A stretch of 64,000 nt of DNA from Dendrophyllia cribrosa (Eukaryota; Cnidaria; Anthozoa; Scleractinia; Dendrophylliidae): positions 9,055,503 through 9,119,502 of the forward strand of contig JAJLRJ010000010.1 of assembly GCA_024195265.1 (NCBI GenBank), written 5' to 3'. A program made the position numbers and the translations under genes. Positions 52,401-64,000 of this stretch are shown one piece after another. Position 1 is the stretch's first letter, and the number at the start of each line of letters is the position of its first letter. The notes beneath the pieces are model-generated. The model had not been told where the DNA came from. It did no database searches and saw only the letters and a program-made list of their open reading frames with translations.

Positions 52401-55400
52401 GAAGTGCATAAAATTAGCAAACAAGAATAATAAAGTTATTTCCATCTTTTGTAAAAGGGTCTTCGCATGCTGCTCTCTATACAAATAAAATTAGAATACA
52501 CGAGGTAGGGGTGACTCAAGGAAAAGGTGCGCGTTCACTAATTAAGGAATTATTTTGCAGAAATATAATCATATAATGGTGTTGACGTTTACAAAAAAAC
52601 CTGACAACGCGTCTCACTACCCCAAAAAATGCTCCAAAAATCCCAATTGTCAAACACAATTGTTTTCTACATTTTCGTTAATTTTATCTGGCCACGTTAC
52701 GTCTAACATACGCAGATACACTGCATGAAGGTTCGTTTTAAGGCACCTTATTTTAAATGTACGAACTAAGAACTAGTGACGTCTTTCGGATAACCCGACA
52801 CTACATTTTACCATATAAAGGCGTGAGAGTGTATGATGGTATGATCTTCCTTTACAGAAATTCTCAAACATTTGGTCCTAATTTGAATGCAATGGAAATG
52901 GTAAGACGTTCATTGTTGTCGCCTCACTGATTGTGCATTTTGCCTTAAACTTTTATTTGCTTTCTGCTTACTTTTCCTTTCTAGATAGTGTGTACTATGA
53001 GTTAGGCAATAACAACAAACAATCGATAATATCAAATGCTTTTGATTTTCTGTTGCTCTTTACGCTTTGACTACCAGTGAATGCAGCTATTTCAATTAAC
53101 GTTGTCGGGTGAAAGCTCAAAGCTCAAAGCTCAAAGCTCAAAGGCTACAAGTCAAGACCGAAAGAGTAAACCGAGTGCCTGTTCCAGGCATGCAGATAGT
53201 TGGGAGTGGCGAAGCGAAAAGAAAAGGCGCGAATGACCGATGCGACGAGCGGGAAAAACGTTTCTTTTGCGCCGCTCCCAACTATCTTGGCTTGTAGCAT
53301 CGAGCTTTCATCCGACAACGTTAATTGAAATAGATGTATACTGTCGAACCTGATTCACGTACAGTTTTACTGGCTAGCACTGTGTTATCGCAAAATACAA
53401 TTAAACTATTTTTTCAGAAGGTATAAATACTGCCGAATCAAATATTTATCGTTAAAAAAGGTTTTATAATCGCTTTTCTGGTAAAATACAAATATTAACT
53501 AGTATAATCATAATGATAAGTGAAGTAACTAAACGTAGTCGCTTGGGATATAGTGACGTTTCGACCGCGTAAAATGTCTGTTGCCTTCAGACAATGAGGT
53601 TGACTGGTTACGTGCCATCATTTGTAGCACTATTGTCGGTTGTGCTTGCTCGATTTTTAGGCAAGGCGATTCTTTTTTTGAAAAGCTTTCTTAACCTTAC
53701 GGTTGTGTTGACAGAGAGAAAGCAGTAAACATAAGTTAACTTGTGTATTTTTACAAAAACAGAACGATTTACATACAAACTACACGGATGCTGGAATGAA
53801 CAGAAGTCAAAACGAACCATATGACTTTGCCCGTCAGGAATACTCTGTTATACCACCTTTACTTCCAAATCCGGACGAGAAGGACTGGGAGATTCCCAGA
53901 GAAAACCTGGTATATGTGAAGGTGATTGGCAAAGGAGCGTTTGGCCGGGTGGCTAAGGGAATGGCAACTGGACTGGACAATGGCAAAGAGAGTCGACTTG
54001 TTGCCATCAAAATGCTGAGAGGTATTAATAAGGACATCTTTAATTCTATAACATCACCGTTCTCAAAAAAGTATCATAATTTCATCATTAACCGAAATAT
54101 CTAATGTTATCTACACTATGGGCTTAATTACAATATTTTTTTCCTAAACGATAGCCGGAATGTGGCTCTTAACGGGGTAGGGCGTTTATATTCACGATTA
54201 AATTTTGTATGAAATTTCCATCCATCTAACAACGTTTTAGTGATAAGGATCCCATGGATAAATAAATAAAGTTATTAATTGACAGTTAAGTTCATCCCGG
54301 CCCAATGTTGTCCTGTGACCGTTCAAGGTTCATGGTAAAAAAATCCTTTATTTCTTGATTGGTTGTTTGCATGTTTAAAGTATCAGCTGTCTCAAGGAAT
54401 TTGGCGGAACCAAACAAACCGGACTTGCACAACGTGGAAATATGCTGTCCATTTTCTTTTATGTGAATCGTCAACATACATTCTAATAAAGAGCAATATA
54501 CGATAGTGCTGTTAAATCACTTTCACTGGAATGTGGTGAGCACTCTCACAGGAACGCTTTATAATAAGAACTACAAGAGAACTCACAAACATTATAGTAT
54601 TACGTTTTCTTAGCAGATAATGAATTATGGTTTATTTCAGAAAATGCCACTGACGAAAATAGACAAGACCTTTTGGCGGAACTAAACATGATGAAAAAGC
54701 TTGTACCACATCAAAATGTGATTCAGTTGCTGGGATGTGTGACAAAGACAGGTGAAAAGGAAAAATAATATCACATTTTTGCAAAATACTGGGAGTCAAA
54801 CAGCACCAAATGAAGCTACTTCCAAGGGGATTTAATTTGAATGGTCACACTTTAGAGTGTAAGCCACAGTCTCAAAAGGTTGAACCACATTGTACGACAT
54901 ATCAGCACCCCTTTTCTGGATCCTAGCTGCCACAAATTAAATCTACGTAACTTTGTCAAACGCGAAATGTTTATACTGAGACCACCAAGAGGAAAATATA
55001 AAAACAGAATTTTCGAAGGGAGAACAAACTATAAATAGCTGTTCGCTAGTTTTCAAGACGCAAGCTGAAAAACTTAAAGAAACCGCCCAATTTTTTAAGT
55101 TGCAATCCTTTTCTATCCGAGCCATCTGCAGCCAAGAACAGTTATTTATAGTTTTAATGTACTAGTAGAGTATTTTTAAACAACACTGGACCATTATTAT
55201 CGTGTTTACGTTAATGCAAAGTGATGTACTTAAAATAGGTATCATATAGAGCTTTCAAAGAATGACCACACTTTGGGGTTGCATGTCCAAATATTTAATC
55301 ATATTAAATGAGATTCTATTCGATTCTAAGTGTGGAAGGTTTGTAATTAACCCAAACTGATGTTGTTTACCAGATCCCATTATGGGAATCACAGAATATA

Positions 55401-58400
55401 TTCCGTATGGAGACCTTCTGGGATACCTGAGAAAGAGTCGTGGACTCCCAGATACATACTACAAAGACCCGGATATCAAGCCACAAAGCTCATTGGTTCC
55501 AAAACAACTTTTTGGATTTGCTTGGGATATTGCTAATGGAATGGAATTCTTGTCTTCGCAAAAGGTAACTTGTGTATTATTACCATGTTTCCTGTTCGAA
55601 ATTAATTAGCCGTACTCTGCCGATGTGAGGTAATTTTTGACAACCACCTACAACTTATAACTGGTCATTTCAAATCACAGACGTTTGGACTATTTAAAAC
55701 AGGGATTTAGGAGATTTTTAAAAGGCGGCCTTCAGTGGTTTAAGGTCACCTTACATTTGTTACGTGGGTTTCACAATATTTGCTAGCTTTATTCGTGGAA
55801 ATTCTTAGCTCCCTCTCATCTTAAACACCGGGGCTATTTCAAGGTCATTGAGAAGGTCGTTCAGAGTGCTGAAATAGTGTATAACTTTCAACGGCGGACG
55901 CCTGCCGTAGGTGATACAGCAAAAGTAACGTATACTGTTAATCGTGGTATCTGGGTTTTTCGCTTACGGATATTCTACTTTTTGCAGATAGTGCATCGCG
56001 ACCTTGCAGCTCGAAATGTATTGGTAGGAGATGCAGAGGTTTGCAAGATTACCGATTTTGGTTTAGCCAGGGATGTATTCGAAGAAGATCTTTATAGAAG
56101 GACTGCAACGGTAAAATATGTTCTTCATTATAATTGTATATCATCACAATAGTGTTACAATAGTATTTATAAAATTCATTTATAATTCATAAGGAAAGTA
56201 CAAAAGACATGAAAATTTAATGAAGATTTGTAAACCCCCATACAAATCAACTGAGATGATTAATTATTAAACAGTAGAATTAACTTTTGATACAGACACC
56301 TGCTCAGCTAATTAGTATGCATTAACTTTTCATACAGATCTCTACTCATTGTTTCATTTCATAAGTACGATAAAATATTCGCGTCCGATCTGTATGGGCG
56401 TTTACAATAATGTAAACGCCCATACAGATTTCCCGCTCATATTTTCTCTACTACTTAAAATGTTCAAGCTTATACTTAGGGCGCCCTCTTTTTCTTTCGC
56501 CCCCAGCTGTCCACCGCATTATCGCAAGTTTTGTTATGTCATTGGTATCCTCTCATCTACTTTCTTTTTTTTAAAACACCCAACACATGCAAGTTGTAAC
56601 TCCTCATCACTACTGTGATTTCGGCAGGCTAGGTCTTCCAGTTTAGTGCATGGTCCTCAATTCCTCAATCCAAGCCTATTGTTTTGTTTTTGCATTCAGC
56701 AGTAGTTTCCTATGGCTTTCACTGCTGGTAGTCATTCGGTTCGAAGACCCTGGAAGGCCTTCATACAAGAACTCGGTTCTTATCGTTGCTATTAACGTAA
56801 CAAACATTTCTTTTACGGGATGGGATTGTTTGCCTCAAGCTCAACCCTACATGTTTGGAGGACCGCAGGAGACTGACTTTTGTCTGGATCTTACTCTTTG
56901 ACCCTTCCCTGTCCGTATCACTCAGCCACGTCAGAGCACCAGTCTAAATGAGTGGCAAGCTTTCTTAAAATATCAAAAAATTGTTTTCGAACTTTAAAGT
57001 AGTATTTGATTATGCCCGATCACATTAGACACACAAGAGCGTTTTTTCGAATTGAGTGTCGAAAGGTATTTTGGTATTTGTATTGCTATGCTTTGTGATT
57101 GGTTAAAAAAAATCGCACTACTTTCTTAACCAATTGCAGCTTGCCTACATGCATTTTCCAGCGCTTGGCGCCGGCTACAAGTATTGGTTTTGAGTTGTGA
57201 TTGGCCAGAGAAATTACTTTGATTTTACAACACTCGTTTGAAAACCGCCCTAATCGAATAGATCACGTTTAGGTGACTTTGATCCAACCGGCCCTATAAT
57301 ATTTTTTTCGTGAAAGAAAATCTGCCCTAAATAAAAATAGTGACCATCGACCATCTCGACCATTTTAATCGCGAGATACTGGATAAATGGTTTGAATTGC
57401 GAAACTAACGTCATTTCGTTTTGTCTTTGATCCGTAGGGTCGTCTTCCAGTGAAATGGACAGCGTTTGAGTCGTTGTTATATGGAATATGCACAACCATG
57501 AGTGACATGTAAGCAAACTTTTTGTCATGTTAATTAAAATAGGTTTGTGTAACGTGCAAACAAAAATGAGTATGCTGTTAACGATTATCACAGCCATGTA
57601 CGATGATGGTGTTGGGTTTTAATTGGACTGATGCACATGTCCCCTAAGTTTGTCTCGTTTATTGATAGTGCGAGAAAAAGTCACACCACCGGTATGGTGA
57701 AAATTTCGTTAGTTATCAATGACTTTATCGAAGATTAACAGAATCCATCAATGAAGACTCTACTATATGAAAAAGAAAAAAATGAAATATATTTTCAGTG
57801 CTAGAAATAAAGATGCCCAACGTTAAACGACTATCCAAGGAAAACAAACGAAAATTCAAAGGGGATATGCGCGCTGATGATTTTTGTTTCTATTTTTTTT
57901 TTCAGATGGAGTTATGGAATTGTGATGTACGAGATATTTACAATAGGTGAGAAGAAAACTAATAGTATTTGATTTGCCGTAACAATAAACTATTTGTTTT
58001 TTTCAGTTGACAAATGCACATATAAAATGACGAGAAGACTAATAAAGCTTCTTCGATATATATATATATCACTAGACTGAAAAATATGCTAATCCTCTGA
58101 TGTTCCCACTCCCTTTATTTGGTATAGATTGAACGTTCGCAAAAATCAAGCTTGAAATGTTAGCAAATGTTAACATGGTACTAAACGTACGTAATGGCAA
58201 ATAATGAGCACTTTACTATGGCACTACCATTCTCCTCCAAATACTGGCAGTTTACTATGGTTGCGTTGTGTTATTTTTTCATAACTGGCCAGATATCACT
58301 TATGTCCAGAAATGCTGGCAAGTATTGTTCAACGAGTTCTTCATATTTGACGGAGTTGTTTGTCGTTTTCATATTACTTCATATGTGACATAATTTCGTG

Positions 58401-60898
58401 TATTTTAGTGAATTTTTGTAGTCGAGGACACTTTGTGATGCCAGTCATGGAGTAGCGTGGCCCCCCTCTGGCTGCATTCCTGGACATATCTCCCAGATAT
58501 AGTCGCTTTAGTTTGCGATAGCGTTAAAAGAGCTATATCATGAGGATTTTGACGTTTTGGGTCACGGCTGCCAAAATTTAAACTAAGTACCTTTGTTAAG
58601 TACAAAATGCTTTTTTACCAAAATTGCCGGTAATCTAGCAATCTGAGTGGTCGATGCGGGTGGTAAAAAAAAAACAGATTTCTACCTGTTTTCCGTGGTG
58701 TGGACTCTTATTTACCACGATTTACATCATCACATGGTCAAAATTTGTTGCTGACTCACTCGGCTGCGCCTTGTGAGTCCTCAACATGACGTAAATCGTG
58801 GTAAATAAGAGTCCACGCCACGGAAAACCGGTGGAAATTTGCTACATAGAACACTGAGAGGAAGATATCAAGTGAATTTTCCAAGAAATAATCAACCATA
58901 ATCAGAGTTGTCGCGATACAAGGCGATAAATCCATTTCCATCTTGGCCATCTACAGCCCAAGACACTTTTTTTACTCTTAGATAATAGTGAAATAATTAT
59001 AAACAAAGATGAACCATTATTTTGGGTTTCCACTGATATAAATATGTCCTTTGCGTGAGCTTTTTGAAGTAACACTAATCGTGTGACATTGCCCCTTAAA
59101 TGAAGACTCGTGCAATGTTTTGGGTTACAGGAGGAGCTCCTTATCCAAAGGTGGATGGAAAAGCTCTTGCATCGTTACTTCAAGAAGGTTACAGAATGCC
59201 CAGGCCTTCGCATTTAGATACAAAACTGTAAGTTGATACTATGATAATTACTACTTACAGGATAAAGGTCAGATAAACGCAATGCAACGGTTATTTATCG
59301 GGTAGGCTCAGAAACGTTTATAAAATGTACAAAGAGATGCAAGCGCTATGAATGGATAGATGAAGTTGGGCACATCACCAAAATGCACGCGCCTTACAGA
59401 TCACGCGCGCAAAGCCTACTTAGGACATTTTTAAAGGAAACATTATTGCTGCTCCTTGTGTTTTGTGAGTTATATACCTCTCGCTAGTTATAGGTCTGGT
59501 AACTAGCGATGCAAACCTAAGTGCAAGTACAAGACTTAAAACCAACTATTTTAATTAAAGACAAACGCGACGACATGGATAACATTGTTGGGTATGGGAT
59601 GGCGGTAATAGCTTAGATCTACATTAAGCCAAACAGATTTAACTCATGCCTCATAGGGCCTAATTTTGCCCCTAGGGTTAGCGTTATTCTTCCTTTTCCC
59701 ACCTGTTTTAGGCTGGGTATAGAGACCACGTGAAGCAATGTTTTTTTTGTGTGTGTACGAGGAAACATTACGGAACAAGGTGGAGCAACGGCAGAGCAAG
59801 TTATGCAGGCTCAAATCACCGTCCTTCAGATGTAATCTATCCAAATTAGAGGCTGTCCTTTAATTACACAATTATGTTTGTTATATAGATATGATGTCAT
59901 GAAAGCCTGCTGGAATGAAAAACCTGAGGCGCGACCTTCATTTGCAGAGCTGCGGAAAACGATGAAGGCAATGGACGACAAGCAAGAGGTAATATCAACA
60001 CAACATTTTTTTCGTGTTTTGTCATGCTCTCAATGTTGATACCGCTTTTTCTAATTCTATTTTCTCCCATTAACACGAACTTCTCCATCAGGTTTGCATA
60101 TAGATCACTTGGGTGTCGTAAAACCAAAACAAAACATACTCCTCTTGTAAATCACGCCAATCACAAAAGACGTATACAATCCATTAAACCAACCAGAACT
60201 TGAAACAAAAACTGTACTTGTGGCCTGCGCCACGTTTGAGAAAACCCCTGCCAGCAAAGCAATCACAAGGGGAATTAAAGCACCTAAATATGAAAACCTC
60301 TCTATCTACGAACTTGCCTGACTCAGTAATCAAATTCATGGACACGACAAAAGAACAAATTCAATTTGCTTGACACTTGTTTAAGTGCAAAACCCCTTGG
60401 TTTAAGTACTGAAAAAGTGGAATTTTTAATAGTTTTCCTTAAGTGAAAGCCAAATTCAGTTGAAACGTACCGCATTCACAGAGCAACCTATGTATACTAG
60501 TTCGCATTAATCTTTAGTGTTAGTCTTACAAAAGCTTAGGGATTAAACCTTGACAGAAATTCTGAAGTGGAGCCTCTAAGGGCGGCGCTCGACTGACATA
60601 CTTGTCATCCTCCGGCAGCTCTTGCATCCCGGCCCATCTCCAGTCATCTTCAGTGCACGTGATTGTGTCCTGCAACTAGATACAGAGGTTCACACTACGC
60701 AACTCTCCCTCACTATAATCCAAGTTATGAGCACGTCACAACTTCAACACACATAGAATATCGTGGTATTCATCGATGCCGATGGACGAACCACTGTCTT
60801 ACATGTTAAACTTTATTTACTTTATTTCACAGATCTACATCAAGCTTGAAAACTACGACAGCAAACTTTATCAGAACCTTGATGACATGGAAGCTTAG
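46421..60898 (+). CDS. receptor tyrosine kinase, single Ig domain, 14 exons
   Basis: Exons: 46421-46475, 49953-50294, 51620-51772, 52325-52346, 52858-52900, 53763-54021, 54641-54751, 55374-55564, 55988-56110, 57438-57508, 57906-57946, 59131-59227, 59889-59988, 60833-60898. All introns start GT and end AG, and all phases agree, giving 557 residues. Order: signal peptide (1-18), V/I-type Ig domain (about 20-130), Thr/Pro-rich stalk, transmembrane helix (about 157-178), juxtamembrane region, kinase domain (about 255-545). Key residues: GKGAFGRV (261-268), VAIK Lys about 288, HRDLAARN Asp about 397, DFG at about 415-417. The kinase resembles FGFR/VEGFR-class receptors, but one Ig domain is fewer than those have. 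It lies head to head with the CUB-Ig gene. Confidence 0.9.
46476..49952. other. RTK intron 1
   Basis: No gene seen. It holds an imperfect duplication (48262-48320 and 48360-48420, GGGCGAAAATTGAACGTAAC-type) and T-rich tracts near 49180-49280. Confidence 0.55.
49953..50294 (+). CDS. RTK exon 2, Ig domain
   Basis: 114 codons, phase 1 to 1. [20 protein letters not shown], then [20 protein letters not shown] gives the Asp-x-Gly-x-Tyr-x-Cys motif. The usual first Cys is not at the usual place (HWDY rather than a Cys strand), which is unusual for an Ig fold. A CCCCCT repeat (50337-50370) lies in the next intron. Confidence 0.85.
50815..50956. mobile_element. MITE with CTCGGTGTAAG ends, copy 2
   Basis: Inverted ends: CTCGGTGTAAGAACCTGT and ACAGGTTCTTACACCGAG. 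Related to 38370-38508. It sits in RTK intron 2. Confidence 0.85.
51620..51772 (+). CDS. RTK exon 3, stalk and transmembrane segment
   Basis: [17 protein letters not shown] is followed by a hydrophobic helix ([20 protein letters not shown]) and stop-transfer residues TRTRRG. Donor GTTTGT is weak. Retention of the following intron would end the protein within a few codons and leave a kinase-less membrane protein. Confidence 0.85.
51846..51969. mobile_element. MITE with TTAA target sites (piggyBac-like)
   Basis: The ends read TTAAGGAGGCTCGCAA and its exact complement TTGCGAGCCTCCTTAA. TTAA on both sides fits piggyBac-type insertion. 124 bp, in RTK intron 3. Confidence 0.8.
52325..52346 (+). 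CDS. RTK exon 4, micro-exon
   Basis: 22 bp (APPVIDK), phase 1 to 2, AG acceptor and GTACGT donor. Without it the phases of exons 3 and 5 do not match. Confidence 0.6.
52858..52900 (+). CDS. RTK exon 5
   Basis: 43 bp, [14 protein letters not shown], phase 2 to 0, donor GTAAGA. Juxtamembrane region. Confidence 0.65.
53090..53335. mobile_element. double foldback MITE
   Basis: The outer arms TTTCAATTAACGTTGTCGG and CCGACAACGTTAATTGAAA and the inner arms AGATAGTTGGGAG and CTCCCAACTATCT form a two-stem structure. The left side includes four copies of AAAGCTC (53109-53141). In RTK intron 5. Confidence 0.8.
53763..54021 (+). CDS. RTK exon 6, juxtamembrane and kinase N-lobe start
   Basis: Contains [16 protein letters not shown] with two Tyr that could be phosphorylated, then [20 protein letters not shown], the glycine loop and VAIKML. 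Confidence 0.92.
54641..54751 (+). CDS. RTK exon 7, helix C region
   Basis: [20 protein letters not shown] holds the helix-C Glu; LLGCVTK follows. Phase 1 to 1. Confidence 0.9.
55374..55564 (+). CDS. RTK exon 8, hinge, kinase insert and helix E
   Basis: [20 protein letters not shown] (hinge), a short insert with TYYKDPD, then [19 protein letters not shown]. Confidence 0.9.
55988..56110 (+). CDS. RTK exon 9, catalytic loop and DFG
   Basis: [18 protein letters not shown], then [19 protein letters not shown]; activation-loop Tyr in DLYRR. Confidence 0.95.
56111..57437. other. RTK intron 9
   Basis: No gene. It contains a perfect 19-bp stem with a 4-base loop (56388-56429) and, at 57043-57242, sequence resembling the TTGAGTGTCG MITE family of 60935-61213. 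Confidence 0.6.
56388..56429. repeat. perfect 19-bp hairpin
   Basis: ATCTGTATGGGCGTTTACA, loop ATAA, then the exact complement. Confidence 0.9.
57438..57508 (+). CDS. RTK exon 10, P+1 loop and helix F
   Basis: [20 protein letters not shown]. The usual APE triplet reads AFE here. Phase 0 to 2. Confidence 0.9.
57906..57946 (+). CDS. RTK exon 11
   Basis: 41 bp, [13 protein letters not shown], phase 2 to 1. Confidence 0.88.
58684..58834. mobile_element. foldback MITE, about 150 bp
   Basis: TGGACTCTTATTTACCACGA on the left pairs with TCGTGGTAAATAAGAGTCCA on the right; arms of about 43 bases with few mismatches. In RTK intron 11. Confidence 0.85.
59131..59227 (+). CDS. RTK exon 12
   Basis: [20 protein letters not shown], then MPRPSHLD; typical kinase C-lobe. 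Phase 1 to 2. Confidence 0.92.
59889..59988 (+). CDS. RTK exon 13
   Basis: [20 protein letters not shown]; the CW...RPSF motif ends the kinase domain. Phase 2 to 0. Confidence 0.92.
60833..60898 (+). CDS. RTK exon 14, C-terminal tail
   Basis: [20 protein letters not shown] then TAG (60896-60898). Three Tyr in a short tail could be docking sites. Confidence 0.85.
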   Translation: MYIKLENYDSKLYQNLDDMEA

Positions 60899-60934
60899 CC
60901 CTGTCACTCAAGAAGTATCAATGTTTCATGACAT

Positions 60935-61213
60935 AGAGCAGTTTTCAGTTGAGTGTCGTAAAACCAAAATCAGTAATAACGTACTCTGGCCAATCACGCA
61001 GACAATCCAATGAACCAATAAGAACTCGAATCAAAAACATGTCTCCGGCGCCAAACGCGGGAAAACGAGCACGAGTAAGTCACGGCTGGTTATGGATTTT
61101 AAAAGTTATGATTGGTTAATACAGTGGTGCGAGATGTTTTTAGCCAATTACAAAGCGTAGCAATGCAAAATCAAAAGCAATTGCGAGATCCTCAACTGAA
61201 AAATGCTCTATAT
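60935..61213. mobile_element. MITE with AGAGCAGTTTTCAGTTGAG ends
   Basis: The left end AGAGCAGTTTTCAGTTGAG pairs with the right end CTCAACTGAAAAATGCTCT. Related fragments lie at 60107-60235 and 57043-57242. The GTTGAGTGTCG repeat is, as I recall, common in cnidarian genomes. Confidence 0.75.
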
Positions 61214-61778
61214 CACCAATAGCATCATAGGAAAGTACGGGCTGAAGGGAGTTGAGATTCAAAGGGTTATTATTCAGGTTACAGTTAACTACTTCGCTAT
61301 AAAGGTCCACCGCGGTCAAACGTCCGAGGCGTTTTTCGTTTTATTTAGTGGGATTTTATTTAATATTAAATAGAAATATGGGCAAGGAGGTATAAAAAAA
61401 ATTAGTTGATGTTACTAACGTTTAATTTTTCTCAAAATGGTGAGCTTTTTTCCGTTGAAAACTGACCAAAACTCTTTGCGCCTGATCAAAATTATGTTGG
61501 CAAATGGCGCCGACAATTCTGCAGTTCACAGTTTTTAAACGTACGCTTACAACATTTTTGGTAAACTTTCAAAACGTTTAGTAAATTGACAGTGTATTGG
61601 CTATACATTAAACTTTAAACAGTAAAAATGACGACCTTAACTTTTAAGTACTTTGCTTATCTTTTGCAAATTTCTCTCGTTTGACCGCGGTTAACTATAA
61701 AGGACACCTCGTTATTACGGACAGGAGTCGGAATCCTGGTGAATAAGATTCACTGGAAATAACTCCCGCTATTACTTT

Positions 61779-61782
<4 letters not shown>

Positions 61783-61835
<53 letters not shown>
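61783..61835. repeat. TA microsatellite
   Basis: About 26 uninterrupted TA units. Confidence 0.95.
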
Positions 61836-61837
<2 letters not shown>

Positions 61838-62728
61838 AACATTTATATGAAAACGTTAAGGCGGAGATTGGCCAAAATGTTACGAATGTGCTGATAGTTT
61901 GCCCAGGTTGTGATTTTGTTAAGAAAGTATTTATTCTGTCCTACTTGTTATGCAATTAACTAACAAAGAATAAGTTAAAGTGTAAAGCTGTCTGCTCAGA
62001 GTAAATTTACCATCCAGCTGAGCTCTTTCGCAGGTCGTATTTCGTTTTAAAATAGCTGAGGTAAAAATAATGTATATGTAGATCTTGGCCCAATTTTTTT
62101 TTTCATTCAAAACTATGCCTTACTGAAACACTATGCAATTTATCTTAAGAACATTGTCAGGCTCAAATCACCACAAAACAAGAGTCTTCAATCCTGGCTC
62201 AGCCACAGCTCAAAAGTTAGAAATTGTTATAAAGAGAGTGTTTTAAGGATATCAAACCGTGATTTTGAAGGTGTCCATTATAACCTACGTTTGTGTGAAT
62301 CAATCCGAAAGTAACTATTTTACCGGTCGTGTCTTCCAATCGACATACCCGACGTAAAACTTTTAACATAAATTCCCCAAATCTTTCATCGTGGATTCCA
62401 TCAGGTTAGGGGATATCACGCCTGCCTAGATTACACATTATTGAAGGATCTCTGAGCCAGAGACGCAATTAGCAGTTGTATCCGTTGCGTCAGTTCAACT
62501 GTATTCTTACTGTACTTTGGGTTTCACAAAGGCACTTTAATGGAGTAATTATAGCGTGTTCCAAAGGTCATTATATTATATATTATATATTTCATATACC
62601 CATGCAGAGAACAAAGCCTCCAATCATTAATAAATTAAAAACCTCAAAAGAGGATTAAAAATAGTGCTTTCATTTTAAAAATGAAAGTCCATGTTATGCA
62701 TAATGCAAAGTCACAAGAACGTTCTGTC

Positions 62729-62913
62729 GGACCCTATTCATAAATAATGGCGGCCGGTTTATTATTCTTTTATATTCATGCTAATTAGCCCAACTAGCCT
62801 CGTTAGCATGTGCAAAATTAAAAAGAATTTTTGCTCTAAAATGAGGCTAGTTGGGCTGATTAGCATGAATATAAAAGAATAAAAAAATCGGCCGCCATTT
62901 ATGAATAGGGTCT
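62729..62913. mobile_element. foldback MITE, 185 bp
   Basis: ACCCTATTCATAAATAATGG and GGCGGCCG at the left pair with CGGCCGCC and ATTTATGAATAGGGT at the right; the inner arms (TATTCATGCTAATTAGCCCA and its complement) extend the stem. Confidence 0.85.
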
Positions 62914-64000
62914 ATGGCGTTGTTAAAAAGAATGAAGCAACTTAGCGACACAAAAGCGAAATCGTTTTATTATCAGAATGTTGTCTTTTAAAACGATAAA
63001 TATAATTTTTAATTGTATAACTACTTTATTAACCAAGCCCAGACGTTTAGTTCGATGAACACATTGTATGACACCGCCAAAAATTTTTTTTTTCATTTCC
63101 CTATTAGGAAAAAAAAAAGTTGATAATTTTATCACATACAATAAAAAGGAGGAATAAAAAATATGAACAAACTTATTAGAATGCTGCCTTCAGTACGTAG
63201 TTGAGTAGTTATAAAATAGACAAACGATATTCGTGAATCGAATGTAAATATTACAAGGTTAATATTACAAGTTATGGTACTGTTAAGGACCCCTGACGTA
63301 AACCAAAATCTGCCACTTTGGATTTTACTCAAAATTCAAATTTACCCGAAAAGGGCGGAAAAAGTTAAACGTTTTGCTGCTTTTGGGGTAACATTTTACA
63401 TTTTTTTTTACCAAATAGGAGACAAATGTGCATTTTTCTTCAAAAAATGGCTTGACCTCATGCTGCTTATGAAAGGTGGGGGAGGGGAGGTCCTTTGAGG
63501 GTAATACAGTATCAGTTCTATAGTATCACGCTACAATATCTGGAAATGTATAGGCTACAATTTCATAAAACGAAGGCTAACATAAAGCGATGCTGGTTAC
63601 TATGCTGCAATACTTCACTCCAAGAAAAAAAATTAAAACCACAAAATAGAAGAGCGAAATATATATTTTTATTCACTTTATTTACGCATTTCAACTTTAA
63701 TAACTCTTACAATTTAATATAACTATGATGATAAATTCAATGACAGTTAATATTTGACCTAAAATAAGAATCCTGCCATTACAAAATTGAAAAGTAATGC
63801 TACATTGTATAGACTAATAAAATTTATTATGGAAAAATAACCTACGACCATATGATTATATTTTTGAGAGGATTGGAGAAAGGGAGCATTTTTCTGCCAC
63901 AAAATGCTGTTCGCCATTTTTCTCAATAGTTTGCAATGTATTTTTTCTTTCTCTTTTTGCATTTGCCCAAACATTTCCTTAAAAAATAAAATGATCTGTC

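Larger units (their letters stand above)
60899..64000. other. 3' flank of the RTK gene, no gene recognised
   Basis: AT-rich non-coding DNA with two MITEs and a microsatellite (listed). Short ORFs show no recognisable domain. Confidence 0.55.

Noticed and set aside
55877..56152. Open frame extending the RTK exon 9 region upstream to 55877
   Set aside because: The part before 55988 is intron; the acceptor TTTTTGCAG at 55979-55987 and the phase to exon 8 fix the exon start.

Overview
This is animal nuclear DNA, most likely from a cnidarian such as a stony coral or sea anemone. The evidence is intron-rich genes with GT-AG splice sites, a receptor tyrosine kinase, CUB and Ig exons, and many old transposons (Ty3/gypsy, DIRS-type, Tx1/L1-like and L2/CR1-like LINEs, MITEs, one Polinton/Maverick). 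The taxon is inferred from family knowledge, not from a database search.

Layout. 1-11.7 kb is a nest of elements. A decayed Ty3/gypsy copy on the minus strand (gag about 11.7 kb, integrase about 1.4 kb) has been split by a 4.1-kb tyrosine-recombinase retrotransposon at 7132-11223, an L2/CR1-like 3' end, a Tx1-like LINE remnant and a G-tract MITE. 12.58-35.28 kb is a minus-strand host gene: a signal-peptide exon (35208-35277), a CUB exon (34740-35087) and an Ig exon (12582-12815) whose splice phases agree. The last intron holds a complete-length but broken Polinton at 13520-33198.

The Polinton has about 406-bp, almost identical terminal inverted repeats. Each end is itself a 233-bp palindrome. 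From left to right it carries a YqaJ-like nuclease, a VLTF3-like late transcription factor, a membrane protein, two tandem paralogues resembling minor-capsid/penton-type proteins, a large protein with a C-terminal membrane segment, a second membrane protein, a likely major capsid protein, an A32/FtsK-like packaging ATPase, five small proteins, a retroviral-type integrase (cut by a LINE with a 17-bp target duplication) and a protein-primed DNA polymerase B. Almost every ORF is preceded within about 25 bases by a TATATAC motif. No adenain-type protease was seen.

35-46 kb is gene-poor and holds a second, LTR-bounded gypsy copy (40066-43875, 5-bp target duplication). 46421-60898 is a 14-exon plus-strand receptor tyrosine kinase gene: signal peptide, one Ig domain, transmembrane segment and kinase domain, 557 residues, with all splice phases consistent. 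It lies head to head with the CUB-Ig gene. 60.9-64 kb is AT-rich, non-coding and holds MITEs and a TA microsatellite.
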